From assembly GCA_023053685.1 (NCBI GenBank), contig JALIGW010000004.1:84593679-84657678 (forward strand): DNA of 64,000 bases, given 5' to 3'. Below, in pieces: positions 13,701-23,559 of the stretch. The position numbers were made by a program, and so were the translations under genes. Source of the stretch: Diadophis punctatus similis. Its lineage: Eukaryota; Chordata; Lepidosauria; Squamata; Dipsadidae. Every line of letters begins with the position of its first letter. Position 1 is the first letter of the stretch. The notes under the pieces are model-generated. The model saw only the letters and a program-made list of their open reading frames with translations, searched no databases and was not told the origin of the DNA.

Positions 13701-15014
13701 CAAACATTTTTCCTGGGATTTATTGTTGGACCTCAATTGCATTTTATAGCCTCTGCTGATACGAAGAATTTTATTAACTGGCTTGGTTAAAGATTCACAG
13801 GCCAAACAGATCCAGGCATTTTCAAAAATTGTGTGGGTTTTTAATGTGCTGCCCTAGCTAATCTTCCTCCCAGTCTTGGGTGCCTTTCAGAGTCTTTGAC
13901 TTCCAGGGCTCCCGAGTTCATGTGCACATGGCCGAGGATTATGGGGGTTGAAATCCACACTTCTCGAGGCCCCCACTTGGGGAAGGGAGCTCCGATTGGC
14001 TTGCGGATTAAACGTACCGAGACTTATGTTAGTCTGTGTTGAAAGGTAGCTTAACCAGGTTTCGTCTGTCTTCAGTTTCTTCTCGGAGTCTGGGCAAAGG
14101 ACCTGAACGCACGAGAAGATTATTTGAAACGGGGCGTCCAGGGAAAATTGAACAGCGCCACCCAGAAGCAGACGGAGTCGTACCTGAGACCTCTCTTCAG
14201 AAAACTCCGCAAAAGGGTAACGCCTGCAAGATTATTTCCCCTCCCTCTCTTTTCTGGCATTCTTGCGTAATATCGACCCTTATTTTTTATTTTCCCCTTT
14301 GTAAAAAGTAAAGCCGTCCGTCAACCTGACAGATGGGGTACACCGTACTGGATCATGAAATAATATTGTGTTTTGTGTCAAATTTGACCTACGGCGCCTC
14401 GAAAATTGACCTGTATTTTCTCTGTGGGCCCTATTCGATTTTGCTGGTAATCCTTGACTTACAACTGATAACGGAGCCCGAAATTTCTGTTGGCTAAGCG
14501 AGACAGTTGTTAAGTGAGATTCTCCCCATTTTACGACCTTCCTTGCCACCCTGGTTAAATGAATCCCTGCAGTTCTTCAGTTAGTAACGCCGTCGTTAAG
14601 TGAATTTGGCTTCCTATTGGCTTTGCTCGTCCGAAGGTCTCAAAAGGGGTTCACGTGACCCCCGGGACACTGCGACCCTGTCATAAATATGAGTCAGTTG
14701 CCAAGCTGGTCTGAATTTTGATCATGGGCATGCTGCAACGGTCATAAGTGTGAAAAACTTGTCATAAGTCACTTTTTTCAGTCCCGTTGTAACTTGGAAC
14801 GCTCGCTAAACGAACTGTTGTAAGTCGAGGATTAGTTTTATAGGGAGGGTTTCCCCTCCCCCCCAAATGTAAGAGCCAATTCTTCTTCTTACCTGCTTAA
14901 AATAAACATTCTTAGCTGTGATTGCCATCAATCATGTCTCTAATTCAGTTTCTCTTTCTTCCTTCGGAAAGTGTAACCCTGGCCATCAGAAATTTTAAAA
15001 AAACCCACCTCCAT

Positions 15015-15057
<43 letters not shown>

Positions 15058-17479
15058 GCATATGGCAAATACATGGACTCGTAGTAGTTCAAATGTTAAA
15101 TGTCCAGTCCAGCCAGCCATTCAAGGACCGGGTGGTCTATGTTGAAAAAAATCGGACATTGGGCCGGTGTGAGCTCCTGATGGACATTTGGACACAGCGT
15201 GGTGGATATTTTGTTCGAGGAGCACCACAGTCACACCACAACGATGAGTTCTTGGCAGGCACCATGTTGGGTACGGATCCTGTTCAGAGTTGACCAATGC
15301 TGGCCACGAAGGCCCATTTTGTTTATCCGTTGCCATGTATTTGGAGAGCCAGGAGTTCTACAAAGATGCCTGGCTGCCAACTGTCGTTGACTCCCAATCC
15401 TTCGATGTGGTCTGCCTGCCAGTTGTTGCTAGTCGTTTGGTTCACACTTGCGGGCTCTCCGGGGTGCACCGCGAGGAGGCGAACTAGCATCGCACCCCAC
15501 CCCTACCATAACGCTTTATGTCGCTTTGCCTCACTCGGGGTTTGTGCTTCCTTCCTTTTTAGAATCTGCCTGCGGACATCAAAGAATCCATCACAGATAT
15601 TATCAAGTTCATGCTGCAGAGGGAATACGTGAAGGTACTGCCCGGTTTTTTTAAAAAAAAGGCTTATCACATTTGAACTCCGGAGCTTCTTTGGATTAAG
15701 ATGTTGAAAGTCTAAACAGTGTGCTTTTCAGAGCAATATTTTTTATTTCAATAGAATACCAGAATAGCAGAGTTGGAAGGGACCTTGGAGGTCTTCTAGT
15801 CCAACCCCCTGCTCAGGCAGGAGACCCTACACCAGTGATGGCGAACCTTTTTTGGTTCGCGTGCCAAAAAGGGGGGGGGATGCGGGGGATCACGTGTGTG
15901 CGTGCCCACACCCATAATTCCATGCACATGCGCGCATGACCCCCTCACTCCCAGCATGCTAATGGCACGCCCATTTTTCGCTCTCCCCAGGCTCCAGAGC
16001 CTTTCTAGGAGCCTGGGGAGGGCGAAAACGGCCTTCCCCACCCCCTCTGGAGGCTGGAAACAGCCTGTTTCCCGACTCCCAGTGGGCCCAGAAGGCCCAA
16101 AAATCAGCCGGCCGGTGCGCACATGCGCGCCGGACCTGAGCTCGCGTGCCCACCGATATGGCTCCGCGTGCCACTTGTGGCACCCGTGCCATAGGTTCGC
16201 CATCACGGCCCTACACCATTCCAGACAAATGGCTGTCCGATCTCTTCTTAAAAGCCTCCAGCGCTAGAGCAACCACAACTTCTGTAGCCAAGCCGTTCCA
16301 CTGATTAATTATATCAAACAATATAAATTAAACAATATAAATATTATTTATATTTGATTACTTTAAAAAAATGTAAGCTTAGAATAGGGAGCTGAAAGGT
16401 TCAGAATTTAGGCACTGATTAATTATATTAAACAATATAAATATTCATTTAAACAACATAAATTAAAACAATTAAATATTTATATTGTTTGCTTATTTAG
16501 AAAATGTAAGTTTAGAACAGGGGGCAGAAAGTTCTTCAGAGATTAGGATTGTCCCCCCGTTTCTGAAGAGTAGAACTTCGGAATTGCTGCTGCTTAACAG
16601 AATAACAAGAGTTGTAAGGGACCTCAGAGGTCTTCTAGTCCAACCCCTCCTGCTCAAGCAGGAAACCCTGTATACCATTTCAGACCAGTGGTTGTCCAGC
16701 CTCCAGTGTCTGCCTAGCCTTGCCTGATACTGACTGGGCTGTTTCTGCAGGCCAACGACGCCTATCTCCAGATGGCTATTGGGAATGCGCCCTGGCCGAT
16801 TGGCGTCACCATGGTTGGCATCCATGCCCGTACCGGTCGTGAGAAGATCTTCTCCAAGCACGTGGCCCACGTTTTGAACGACGAGACTCAGAGGAAATAC
16901 ATCCAGGTAAGAGGGACGGAATTGTGGACGTGTCCTTCAGAGGCTCGTATTTGTCTCTCCGTTTCCAGACAGAAGTCACGTGAATCCCAACATCTCTAGC
17001 GCCCCCCATTTGTGTCTTGGGCTCTGGGATAAGAACCCACTTCCTCCTTTGCACCCATCTCCACTGACAGAGGCGATAATTAATCTCACAAAGGAGAAGT
17101 TTGATCTTTTCCCGGACATCAGACATTAGAAAAGAAACCGCAGTTTAAAAGTCTAAGTAAAAATGTTTATTTCGGTACAAAAACAATAAATCCTCATTAT
17201 CTACATCTCTGGTATAAAAAGTAGGTCTTGCTTCAATGGAAGTCAGGAACAGAAGAAGAGATCGGAGAAAGGAATGTACACATGCGTACAAGAACATATC
17301 AATCACGTGTTCAGGAATAAACCATTATATTAGATAGGGATGCTTCTCCCTGCATATACATATGACAGGCAATAAAAATCACTGCATGACATCCACAGGG
17401 TTTGAAGAGGCTGATGACCATCTGCCAGAAGCACTTCTCCACCGACCCGTCCAAATGCGTGGAGTACAACGCCTTGTGA
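4727..17479 (+). CDS. PRPF18: PRPF18, pre-mRNA-splicing factor 18 (complete, 10 coding exons)
   Basis: Joined exons 4727-4792, 6474-6551, 8949-9053, 9987-10100, 11161-11307, 13158-13226, 14076-14216, 15563-15634, 16751-16906 and 17399-17479 make 1029 nt, or 342 residues plus TGA. Every intron is GT-AG and every junction is phase 0. The protein is the nuclear spliceosome factor Prp18, which acts with SLU7 at the second catalytic step (3' splice-site ligation). In order it has a charged N-terminus ([13 protein letters not shown]), the splicing-factor motif around residues 76-121 ([29 protein letters not shown]), an acidic linker, and the helical Prp18 domain from about residue 195 to the end. 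That domain includes the conserved loop [20 protein letters not shown] (residues 275-294). It ends KCVEYNAL, as in mammals. ATG 4727 has G at -3 and G at +4. I compared with the human protein from memory, not by alignment. Confidence 0.97.
4888..5008. mobile_element. hAT-type stem-loop MITE
   Basis: CAGGGGTCTCCAACCTTGG inverted at the other end as CCAAGGTTGGAGACCCCTG. The arms make a long near-perfect hairpin. It sits in PRPF18 intron 1. No clear 8-bp duplication remains at this copy. Confidence 0.75.
5640..6130. repeat. Hairpin-type repeat with ATGTTACCTAGTTGGGTC
   Basis: Two or three partial units (about 5650-5840 and 5959-6125) share TTACCTAGTTGGGTC, GAAACGTCTGCAAGAAAACC and CAGAGAGCACC, in direct and inverted order. 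The same family is at 22045-22215 and 29950-30165. Class unknown. Confidence 0.55.
6474..6551 (+). CDS. PRPF18: PRPF18 coding exon 2
   Basis: Residues 23-48 ([20 protein letters not shown], then KRCGYQ). Acceptor TTTCAG ends at 6473 and donor GTATTG starts at 6552. The basic and acidic run is the conserved N-terminal block of PRPF18. Confidence 0.95.
7025..7245. repeat. AAGAAGCTTCTTCAG palindromic repeat
   Basis: Left arm CAGTCATCCAGGTCATGGTT, centre CATCCAAGAAGCTTCTTCAG, right arm GAAAAGCGAAACATTTTCC. An interspersed fold-back repeat also found at 3775, 21060, 38711, 47705, 49441, 52713 and 61358. Confidence 0.6.
7725..7847. mobile_element. hAT-type stem-loop MITE (TSD ACTTAGTA)
   Basis: Ends CAGAGATCTTCAAACTTGG and CCAAGTTTGGGGATCCCTG. 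Perfect 8-bp duplication ACTTAGTA at 7717-7724 and 7848-7855. Confidence 0.88.
8003..8382. mobile_element. Tc1/mariner-like MITE (CAGGTAGTCC family)
   Basis: Left end AGATAGTCCTCCACTTAC, right end GTCGAGGACTACCTG. Same family as 37181-37550. Confidence 0.72.
8949..9053 (+). CDS. PRPF18: PRPF18 coding exon 3
   Basis: Residues 49-83: a fast-evolving acidic linker ([16 protein letters not shown]) and then the conserved [19 protein letters not shown] that opens the splicing-factor motif. Acceptor TTTAG, donor GTAAAG. Joining exon 2 directly to this exon gives the same linker length as the human protein (17 residues between GY and VLELE). Confidence 0.93.
9340..9850. repeat. Pyrimidine-rich microsatellite complex
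   Basis: CT, TCTA, CATC, CTGT and CCCA unit arrays in PRPF18 intron 3, ending 136 bp before exon 4. A stem-loop MITE (9379-9485) is inserted in it. Confidence 0.85.
9379..9485. mobile_element. hAT-type stem-loop MITE (TSD ATCTATAT)
   Basis: 107 bp, CAGGGGTGGCCAAACTATGG to its inverse ending CCACCCCTG. Perfect duplication ATCTATAT at 9371-9378 and 9486-9493. Almost the whole element is one hairpin. Confidence 0.92.
9987..10100 (+). CDS. PRPF18: PRPF18 coding exon 4
   Basis: Residues 84-121 ([20 protein letters not shown], then [18 protein letters not shown]). This is the core of the splicing-factor motif shared with PRPF4. Acceptor TTTTCAG, donor GTAAGG. Confidence 0.97.
10708..11095. mobile_element. 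Tc1/mariner-like MITE (CAGGTAGTCC family)
   Basis: Left CAGTCCTTGACTTATGACC, right GTAAGTCAAGGACCACC. In PRPF18 intron 4, ending about 65 bp before exon 5. Confidence 0.72.
11161..11307 (+). CDS. PRPF18: PRPF18 coding exon 5
   Basis: Residues 122-170, starting [20 protein letters not shown] and ending [11 protein letters not shown]. The central acidic helix-rich segment. Acceptor CTCATAG, donor GTATGG. Confidence 0.97.
11651..12505 (-). mobile_element. CR1 LINE 3' end, split by a Tigger-like element
   Basis: Antisense CR1 (AACAGAGTTGGAAGGGACC) from 11651 to 11718. It continues at about 12316 (ACCATTCCAGACAAATGG) to about 12505, after the insertion at 11719-12313. Confidence 0.8.
11719..12313. 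mobile_element. Tigger-like DNA transposon, non-autonomous
   Basis: Starts CAGTGATCCCTCGTTTTTCG and ends AGCGAGGGTTCACTG. Flanked by TATA on both sides (11715-11718, 12314-12317). GC-rich interior, no transposase frame. Nested in CR1. Confidence 0.75.
12520..12955 (-). mobile_element. CR1 LINE 3' end with ORF2 C-terminal remnant
   Basis: A second CR1 copy. The - strand reads [20 protein letters not shown] and later [16 protein letters not shown]: the end of CR1 ORF2. Frame broken. Confidence 0.85.
13158..13226 (+). CDS. PRPF18: PRPF18 coding exon 6
   Basis: Residues 171-193 ([20 protein letters not shown], then FLK), leading into the Prp18 domain. Acceptor TCTCAG, donor GTAAAA. Confidence 0.95.
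13480..13552. mobile_element. L2-like LINE 3' tail
   Basis: GCCGCCCTGAGTCC and GGGCGGCCTATAAG followed by TTAAA repeats, the usual L2 3' end. PRPF18 intron 6. Confidence 0.55.
14076..14216 (+). CDS. PRPF18: PRPF18 coding exon 7
   Basis: Residues 194-240. Starts [20 protein letters not shown] and ends [11 protein letters not shown]: the first helices of the Prp18 domain. Acceptor TCTTCAG, donor GTAACG. Human has V and S where this copy has L and G near YLKRG; both are mild changes. Confidence 0.96.
14447..14834. mobile_element. Tc1/mariner-like MITE (CAGGTAGTCC family)
   Basis: Left AATCCTTGACTTACAAC, right GTAAGTCGAGGATTAG. PRPF18 intron 7. Confidence 0.7.
15017..15057. repeat. (ATTT)n microsatellite
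   Basis: Ten or so TTTA units in PRPF18 intron 7. The unassigned 15060-15480 segment follows; it looks repeat-derived but is not classified. Confidence 0.9.
15563..15634 (+). CDS. PRPF18: PRPF18 coding exon 8
   Basis: Residues 241-264 ([20 protein letters not shown], then EYVK). Acceptor TTTTTAG, donor GTACTG. Conserved Prp18-domain helix. Confidence 0.96.
15751..16310 (-). mobile_element. CR1 LINE 3' end, split by nested MITE
   Basis: CR1 at 15751-15832 (AGAGTTGGAAGGGACC) and 16209-16310 (CCATTCCAGACAAATGG), interrupted by the 15833-16208 element. Confidence 0.82.
15833..16208. mobile_element. hAT-type MITE in CR1 (TSD CCCTACAC)
   Basis: CAGTGATGGCGAACC to GGTTCGCCATCACGG. Duplication CCCTACAC at 15825-15832 and 16209-16216. 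Same family and same CR1 position as 2361-2761. The internal GCTCCAGAG/GCCTGGGGA palindrome differs from that copy. Confidence 0.85.
16596..16728 (-). mobile_element. CR1 LINE 3' fragment
   Basis: CAGAATAACAAGAGTTG and TCTTCTAGTCCAACCCC. It ends 23 bp before PRPF18 exon 9. Confidence 0.8.
16751..16906 (+). CDS. PRPF18: PRPF18 coding exon 9
   Basis: Residues 265-316, containing the family signature loop [20 protein letters not shown] and then [20 protein letters not shown]. In yeast Prp18 this loop is the part needed for the second splicing step. Acceptor TTCTGCAG, donor GTAAGA. Confidence 0.97.
17399..17479 (+). CDS. PRPF18: PRPF18 coding exon 10 with stop
   Basis: Residues 317-342 ([20 protein letters not shown], then VEYNAL) and TGA at 17477-17479. 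Acceptor ATCCACAG. The 3' UTR follows. Confidence 0.96.
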   Translation, partial: GLKRLMTICQKHFSTDPSKCVEYNAL

Positions 17480-17890
17480 CAACACCGCAACCTCCTTTCT
17501 GCTCTTGGGGACCCAGGCAAGACGGGAGAGGGACAGCGTTTGTGAGAACTTTGCTTCCGAAGCTCGGAAGAAACAGCTGTGGTCAATGTTGGTCAAGTTT
17601 GGCACCTGTTTGGACTTCAACTCCCAGAATTCCCCAGCCAGCCATGCAGTTCTGGGAAATTTTTTTGTTTTACGGTATTTTAATACAAACAATCCATCTT
17701 TCATTAAATAGTGTGTCGTCTGGGTACAAATGTTTTGTGCAATAACAGTTAAAGTTTACAGCCAGATTCATTATTTAATCTATTCTTAGCTTAATATCAA
17801 TACATTAAATATCTAATACTATGACAATCCTCTTCTTAATTTATTTAACTCTATTTAACTCTATTAATGCATTTTCTATATTTCACTCAT
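17480..17890 (+). other. PRPF18: Start of PRPF18 3' UTR region
   Basis: Unique sequence immediately after the stop. A half stem-loop MITE remnant (GGACTTCAACTCCCAGAATT) is near 17609. No poly(A) signal is obvious before the L1 fragment. Confidence 0.45.
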
Positions 17891-18540
17891 CTATTTTTAT
17901 TTCTAACTTTTATATTTATTCTCTAACCATCGATAAAATAACTCCGATATAATATAATATTCGGTTTGTTCTTTCTCTTTAATTGCCAGCGTTAACCTAT
18001 TCATTCCTGCACATTCTAATATTTTCCTAATCACATTCTCCTTTGTAGGGATCTCTTCACTTTTCCAATTTTGTGCAAATACAATTCTAGCTGCAGTTAT
18101 TACATGGATAATCAAATATACATTTTCTTTGCTATAAGTTTCTGGTAAAATCCCCAACAGGAATATTTCAGGTTTCAAGTCAATATGTTGTATCATCTTT
18201 TCCAACCATGTATGTATTTTTGTCCAATATTTCATAGCTTCTACGCATGTCCACCACATATGATAATACGAGCCAGGTGTCTGATGACATTTCCAATATT
18301 TAGCTGATTTATCTTCAAACATCTTTGCCAGTCTTGCTGGTGGAAAGGGCCATCTATAAAACATCTTATACAGATTCTCTTTATATGCAGTTGACATTGT
18401 TAATTTATAATTTCTATCCCATAATTGCTGCCATTTTACTAGTTCTACAGTTCTGGGAGTTGAAGTCCACAGATCTTTCTGTTGCCAAACTTGACAAACA
18501 CTGTCTGACGTTCTGCCCAACCAATCAATCACCACAGCTT
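17890..18540 (-). mobile_element. L1 LINE ORF2 3' fragment
   Basis: The - strand frame includes STAYKENLYKMFYRWPFPPAR, KYWKCHQTPGSYYHMWWTC (the conserved C-x-H-MWW-C motif of L1 ORF2 C-termini) and IHTWLEK. 5'-truncated and carrying an inserted GTCCACAGATC hairpin remnant near 18450. Confidence 0.75.
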
Positions 18541-20065
18541 AAGCTTCTATCAACTTGTATATATCTTTTTTTTTGGTATAGTTTTTATAGGAAATCGTCT
18601 CTTAAAAAAATCTTGTAAGGGGTCACGTTTAGAGAAACGATGTGCGTGAACCCGTGTCAATGGCAGAGGATGATCTTATGCCGGGGAACAAATAGACTTG
18701 AAAAGGAGGGGTTAATTTCATTTTTTAAATCCAAAGCTATGGATAAGTACGCCGAAGCAAATCAAGATTTGTATTACATGCAGGAGGATGGAGATGCTCC
18801 AGTGCAACTTGCAAATTCAAGTCTGTTTAAAACAAGGCACGTTGTCCGAAGGTTTGACCCTTTCCTGTTGGGACAGGCTCCGATTCTGGGTTCAGATTCT
18901 AAAACCCACAACCTCCCCTTTCCCTTCTCTATTTTCCTCAACCACCTGCTGATTTTGTATTGTGGTTCATTAAACCTGGAACGCCGGCTTAAGAGGAGCC
19001 TCAAATATTGTCACGAAAGTTCATTATAGCACTCCTGATGCTTTTTAAAGGGATTTTAAAAATAGCTATTGCGGATTACGGGCAATAATAATTTGATTAT
19101 TAGGTCAGCAAGGGCACCTGGGAACTGGGATCTGGCTCATCTAAAGGCAGTTTTTAATATCCTGGCTCTCAAGAACCGACAAATTTGCATTCGCTCTGCA
19201 TTTTTTAATTTAAAAAGTTACTTTCCTGCCTATTACGCCTGGGGAATTATTTCTGTGACACCGAAGGCTGAAAAAAAGATGATTTTGGTCGGCAAATATT
19301 TTGGAAGATAGTTGATACCAAGGGTATAACTTTACTAACTTAAAACACCGCAATTAAATTTGATTATTAGCTGGAAATGCTCTCATCTGGAATATTTGTT
19401 TATGTAATATAGTATTTTTGTTCAACAGGGATGGGAAACCTTATAACTATTTGTAGACCTGCTACATAAAGGGGAGGAGAATTTATCTATTTTTTTTTCA
19501 GTATCCATCCGGGGTGGATTCTCTATGTTTAATGTTTATTTTGATACTTGGATCATTTTTTCTCTCCTTTTTCGTACATCCATCTTTTTTCTTTCTCGTT
19601 GTTGTGAGTGCTGTAAGTATGGTGGTTTTTTTCTGTTTCGTTTTTCTTCTATCGTATTTTATTTCTTACGCTAAAACAAAATAAATATATTGAAAATTAA
19701 AAGCGCCGCAATTAAATTGGAGCGGTCAAAGTGTTGGAATAAATATTGGGAAGATCCGGTTCAGGTTTGCCTAGAGTGGGGAAACACCCCCTCCCCGGGG
19801 TTTTGCTGTATATTTTCTGCTGTATATTTTTGCATCATGTAAGCTCATCCACCATGTGTACAGGAAATAATTTTTGCAAAGGGAATTTTAAGGCTGCCTG
19901 AAATGGCATAGAAGTATATATTTGTTGCTACCAGTGGGTGGCAGCACTGCACTGACCATGTCTGGGCTTGGATTGAAGCTGGTTAGTTCTTAGATGCAAT
20001 GCCCACAAACGATCCCATCCAGGGCTGGAGACTGGGTTGGGCCACTCTGAAGCCATCTGGAAAGG
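18541..20065. other. Unassigned intergenic DNA downstream of PRPF18
   Basis: Mostly unique, AT-rich. Could include distal PRPF18 3' UTR. The only open frames are short and without known motifs. Confidence 0.4.
19680..19685 (+). promoter_or_regulatory. Candidate polyadenylation signal AATAAA downstream of PRPF18
   Basis: AATAAA on the + strand 2.2 kb after the PRPF18 stop, after a T-rich tract. It could serve PRPF18, or it could be the 3' end of a retroelement. Weak evidence. Confidence 0.2.
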
Positions 20066-20066
20066 A

Positions 20067-20274
20067 GATGGTGCCGTGGTGGCACAGTGGTTAGAATGCA
20101 ATATCGCAGGCTAAACTCTGCCCACTGCCAGCAGTTCGATCCTGACCGGCTCAAGGTTGACTCCGCCTTCCATCCTTCCCAGGCCGGTAAAATGAGGAGC
20201 CAGATTGTTGGGGGCAATTTGATGACTGTCAGCCACTTAGAGAGCGGTATATAAGTCAAAGAGCTATTGCTGTT
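20067..20274 (+). mobile_element. tRNA-derived squamate SINE
   Basis: tRNA-like head with A box (TGGCACAGTGGTTAGAATG) and B box (AGTTCGATCC), then the body GGTTGACTCCGCCTTCCATC and a GGTATATAAGTC tail. Confidence 0.85.
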
Positions 20275-20412
20275 TAGAAAAAGCTGGAACTCAATGAGAT
20301 GGAAATACCTAAGCAAGTCTTTGGGACGTGTACAACGAAGGAACGGCATTTCCCCAAACTCACTGCTGAAAGACCACTTCCCAGGGTATTAAGGCAGCTA
20401 CGTCCTCTAAGG

Positions 20413-20609
20413 CAGGGGTCGCCAACCTTTCAGACCTTAGGGACCACTAAATTCATAATTTTAAATCCCACGGACCACTAATATGATTTTTTTAAAAGGA
20501 TAAATAGTATTTAGTGCAATATAAAAAATGAAAATGTTTTCTGCGGACCACCAAAATTTTCTCGTGGACCACCAGTGGTCCATGGACCACTGGTTGGTGA
20601 CCGCTGCTC
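20413..20609. mobile_element. hAT-like MITE
   Basis: CAGGGGTCGCCAACCTTTC to GGTTGGTGACCGCTG. AT-rich centre with GGACCACTAA repeats. Target duplication not clear. Confidence 0.6.
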
Positions 20610-20629
20610 AGTCATAGCAGCTGCCTTAA

Positions 20630-20855
20630 AGGCCATGTTGGCCCAGTGGTTAGCATGCAGCCTTGCAGGTTAATTCTGCCCACTGCCAAGAGTTCGATCC
20701 TGACCAGCCCAAGGTTGACTCAGCCTTCCGTCCTTCCCAGGTCAGTAAAATGAGGATCCAGATTGTTGGGGGCATTATGCTGACTCTGTAAACCGCTTAG
20801 AGAATGCTGTACAAGCACTATGAAGCGGTATATAAGTCTAACTGTTATTCCTATT
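20630..20855 (+). mobile_element. tRNA-derived squamate SINE
   Basis: Same family as 20067: TTGGCCCAGTGGTTAGCATG, GAGTTCGATCCTGACC, AAGCGGTATATAAGTC. Confidence 0.85.
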
Positions 20856-21745
20856 GACCGATGTTAGCAGGAAAATTGCAATGGAGTTGGCAGGGATTGA
20901 GCTCAACTTGAACTAATCTGTTGCTATTTATCTGTCCAGGAACAATTGTTTCCTGCATCACCATTCCCAATTTCCCCCCCATTCCCCCCCCCCCCAAATA
21001 GGGGGAGGGCAGGGGAAGTTTTGAGGAAGTTTGTAGGGGAATAAGTGCTGGAAAGATTATCCCACAGTCCCAAAAGGGCTTTTTCCAAAAAAAAAAGGCA
21101 ACTGGATTTTCCCCCCCTTGAAAACGTTCCACTTCTATCCAAGAAGCTTCTCTGTTACCCCATAGTCTTCTTCCTGCCCAGCCTATCTTCAAAGACAATG
21201 CAGCAATTTATTTCTTTAAAAAAAAACCTTAAAAACTTTTAAGAAAACTTAAGTTTCTTTCTAAAAGCAGAACCGATCTGCTTGGGCTATGTTTCAGTTG
21301 GGTTCTTTCTCCTGTTTGAGCAATGTTTCTTCAAAGACTCTTAGGACAGGCGATCGACGGTCTAAAACTTTCTAAACCGTGATGAGGGAGAGCTCGAACC
21401 GCCAGGCTGTTGCGTAATTCGGGCTTCAGCGGACAGCGCTGTAAAAACAAGCTTCCAGATGTTCTGAAGAAATTGGGGGCGAAGCCTCGGTAGCTTCAAA
21501 TACATCATCTTGGAGAAGGTTTCACAGAATTGGAAGTTGCTCTCATGTTACAATCCAAATCCTTACTTCAGCGGTTTCACTACGTGGTTTCCAGCTTGGC
21601 TTTGATTGAATGGTCTCGAAATAATTCAGAAACGCCTCTGTGATTTACAAGGCTATAATTTTGCTCTGCAAGAGAGACATATAAGGGCAAGAGTGGTGCT
21701 TGTGTCGGCCACCATTCGTTGATCTTTGACTGCCCCACAACTAGA

Positions 21746-21990
21746 AGAGCCGAGGTGGCGCAGCGGTTAGAGGCAGGTACTGCAGGCCACTTTAGCTGAC
21801 ACTGATCTGCAGGTCAGCGGTTCAAATCTCACCGGCTCAAGGTTGACTCAGCCTTCCATCCTTCCGAGGTAGGTAAAATGAGGACCCAGATTGTTGGGGC
21901 AATATAAATATACATTGCTTACTGGTGTAAACCGCTTAGAGAGTGCTTGCACTGTGAGGCGGTATATAAATCTCACAAAATAAATAAACT
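21746..21990 (+). mobile_element. tRNA-derived squamate SINE, well preserved
   Basis: GAGCCGAGGTGGCGCAGCGG head, B box GGTTCAAATCTC, body and an AAATAAATAAA tail. The best-preserved copy in the window. Confidence 0.9.
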
Positions 21991-22044
21991 AGGATGACCC
22001 TTTAGTAATAACCCGAGCGTCTGGGGGGGACAATGTAAGCAGTT

Positions 22045-22215
22045 ATGAGGGTCCTTGGTGCTCTCTGAGCTTGGTGGTTTTCTTGCAGGTGTTTCATTAT
22101 CCACAAACTAGCACTGAGGATGTTACCTAGTTGGGTCATGAAACGTCTGCAAGGAAACAACCACGCTCAGAGAGCACCAAGGACCCCTCATTTCAAACCC
22201 TGAGCTACAAATATT
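22045..22215. repeat. Hairpin-type repeat with ATGTTACCTAGTTGGGTC
   Basis: GGTCCTTGGTGCTCTCTGAG pairs with CAGAGAGCACCAAGGACC: a fold-back unit of about 170 bp. Confidence 0.65.
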
Positions 22216-22349
22216 CTCCTTTATTGCTAAGCAGTATTATATAGTATATAGTATATGCTATTGTTTTTTGCTTGTCATTGACTCTTCAGGTTGTGTAATT
22301 ATTTTGCCTTTTACTAAAAAAAATCTGATGGGAAAATAGGCGTTAATAG

Positions 22350-22612
22350 AATGGAATGACAGAGTTGGAGAGATCCTTGGAGGTCTTCTAGCCCAACCCC
22401 CTGCTTAGGCAGGAAACCCTAAACCATTTCAGACAAATGGTTATCCAACATCTTCTTAAAAACTTCCAGTGTTGGAGCATTCACAACTTCTGGAGGTAAG
22501 CTGTTCCACTGATTAATTGTTCTAACTGTCAGGAAATTTTTCCTTAGTTCTAGGTTGCTTCTCTCCTTGATTAGTTTCCCCTGTTGTTTCTTGTCCTGCC
22601 TTCAGATGTAGA
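22350..22612 (-). mobile_element. CR1 LINE 3' end
   Basis: AGAGTTGGAGAGATCC through GTTAATTG-like and TAGGTTGCTTCTCTCCTTG motifs. Confidence 0.85.
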
Positions 22613-23004
22613 GGGGAATTGTCAAAAAGGCACTTTCTGTCCAATAATTGAATCGATGGGTACTCCAACTTTTGAATAATACATTGATTTTTGCATGGCA
22701 TGCAGGTTGAAAATAACTTTATCCCTTTGCAGAGCATGGAACGGCAGTTTATGGGAAGCGTAGATTGCAAAATCTCAACCGAATCTCCAGTTGTCATAAT
22801 TGGGTGTTAGCTGCAACTCAACCAACAGACTTCCATTGTTAAAACCACTTTCCCTTTTGGCTTTGGCCACTAGCCTTGACTCAACTCTCTGCTTCCACCC
22901 TCAAAAACCATGCTGCCATGAATAAAGGTTTCTAGCTTGCATTGTGGCCCTGCCCACAGCGGCCTAATAGGTTAAAGCAAAACTCACAGTCATTGACAGG
23001 ACAA

Positions 23005-23150
23005 CAGAATTGGAAGGGACCTTGGAGGTCTTCTAGTCCAACCCCCAATTCAGGCAGGAAACCCTATACCATTTCAGACAGACGGTTGTCCAATCTCTTC
23101 TTACAAACCTCCGGTGTTGGAGCACCCACAACTTCCGCAGGCAAGATGGC
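23005..23150 (-). mobile_element. CR1 LINE 3' fragment
   Basis: CAGAATTGGAAGGGACC, TCTAGTCCAACCCC, CCATTTCAGACAGACGG. A partial stem-loop MITE follows at 23187-23265. Confidence 0.82.
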
Positions 23151-23559
23151 ACATCCCTTGTATAGGTCCCTCTTAGATCCGTGTTTTTCAACCTTGGGCC
23201 ACTTGAAGTGTGGACTTCAACTCCCAGAATTCCCCAGCCAGCAAGGTTGAAAAAAACATTGCCCTAGATTTAAATGACCATGAATTAGATTCCAACCCTG
23301 CATACATAGAAACATGAAAACTAGTTTCAAAAACTTACCATAACTTAAAAATTCAGTGTGATTTGTGCAAGACTCAGTATTAAAAACAGTGTATAAAATA
23401 AATCCCCCAGCTTCACTCTTGGAAACCACCTGGATATGTCCATATCATTTTTGGGGGGCAAGGAATATGGAAGTGGTTTTTTTATCGCTCTAGGACTGAG
23501 TGGGTTCAATGCTGCTCGTTTTTCCGTTTCAGACAAAATTGGCTAAAATAGACGATCAG

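Noticed and set aside
17903..18535. 210-codon - strand frame taken as a gene
   Set aside because: The MWWTC motif and truncated form show an L1 ORF2 fragment.
20067..21990. tRNA-like A and B boxes as true tRNA genes
   Set aside because: They are followed by a common SINE body and repeated in many copies; no cloverleaf acceptor stem was confirmed.
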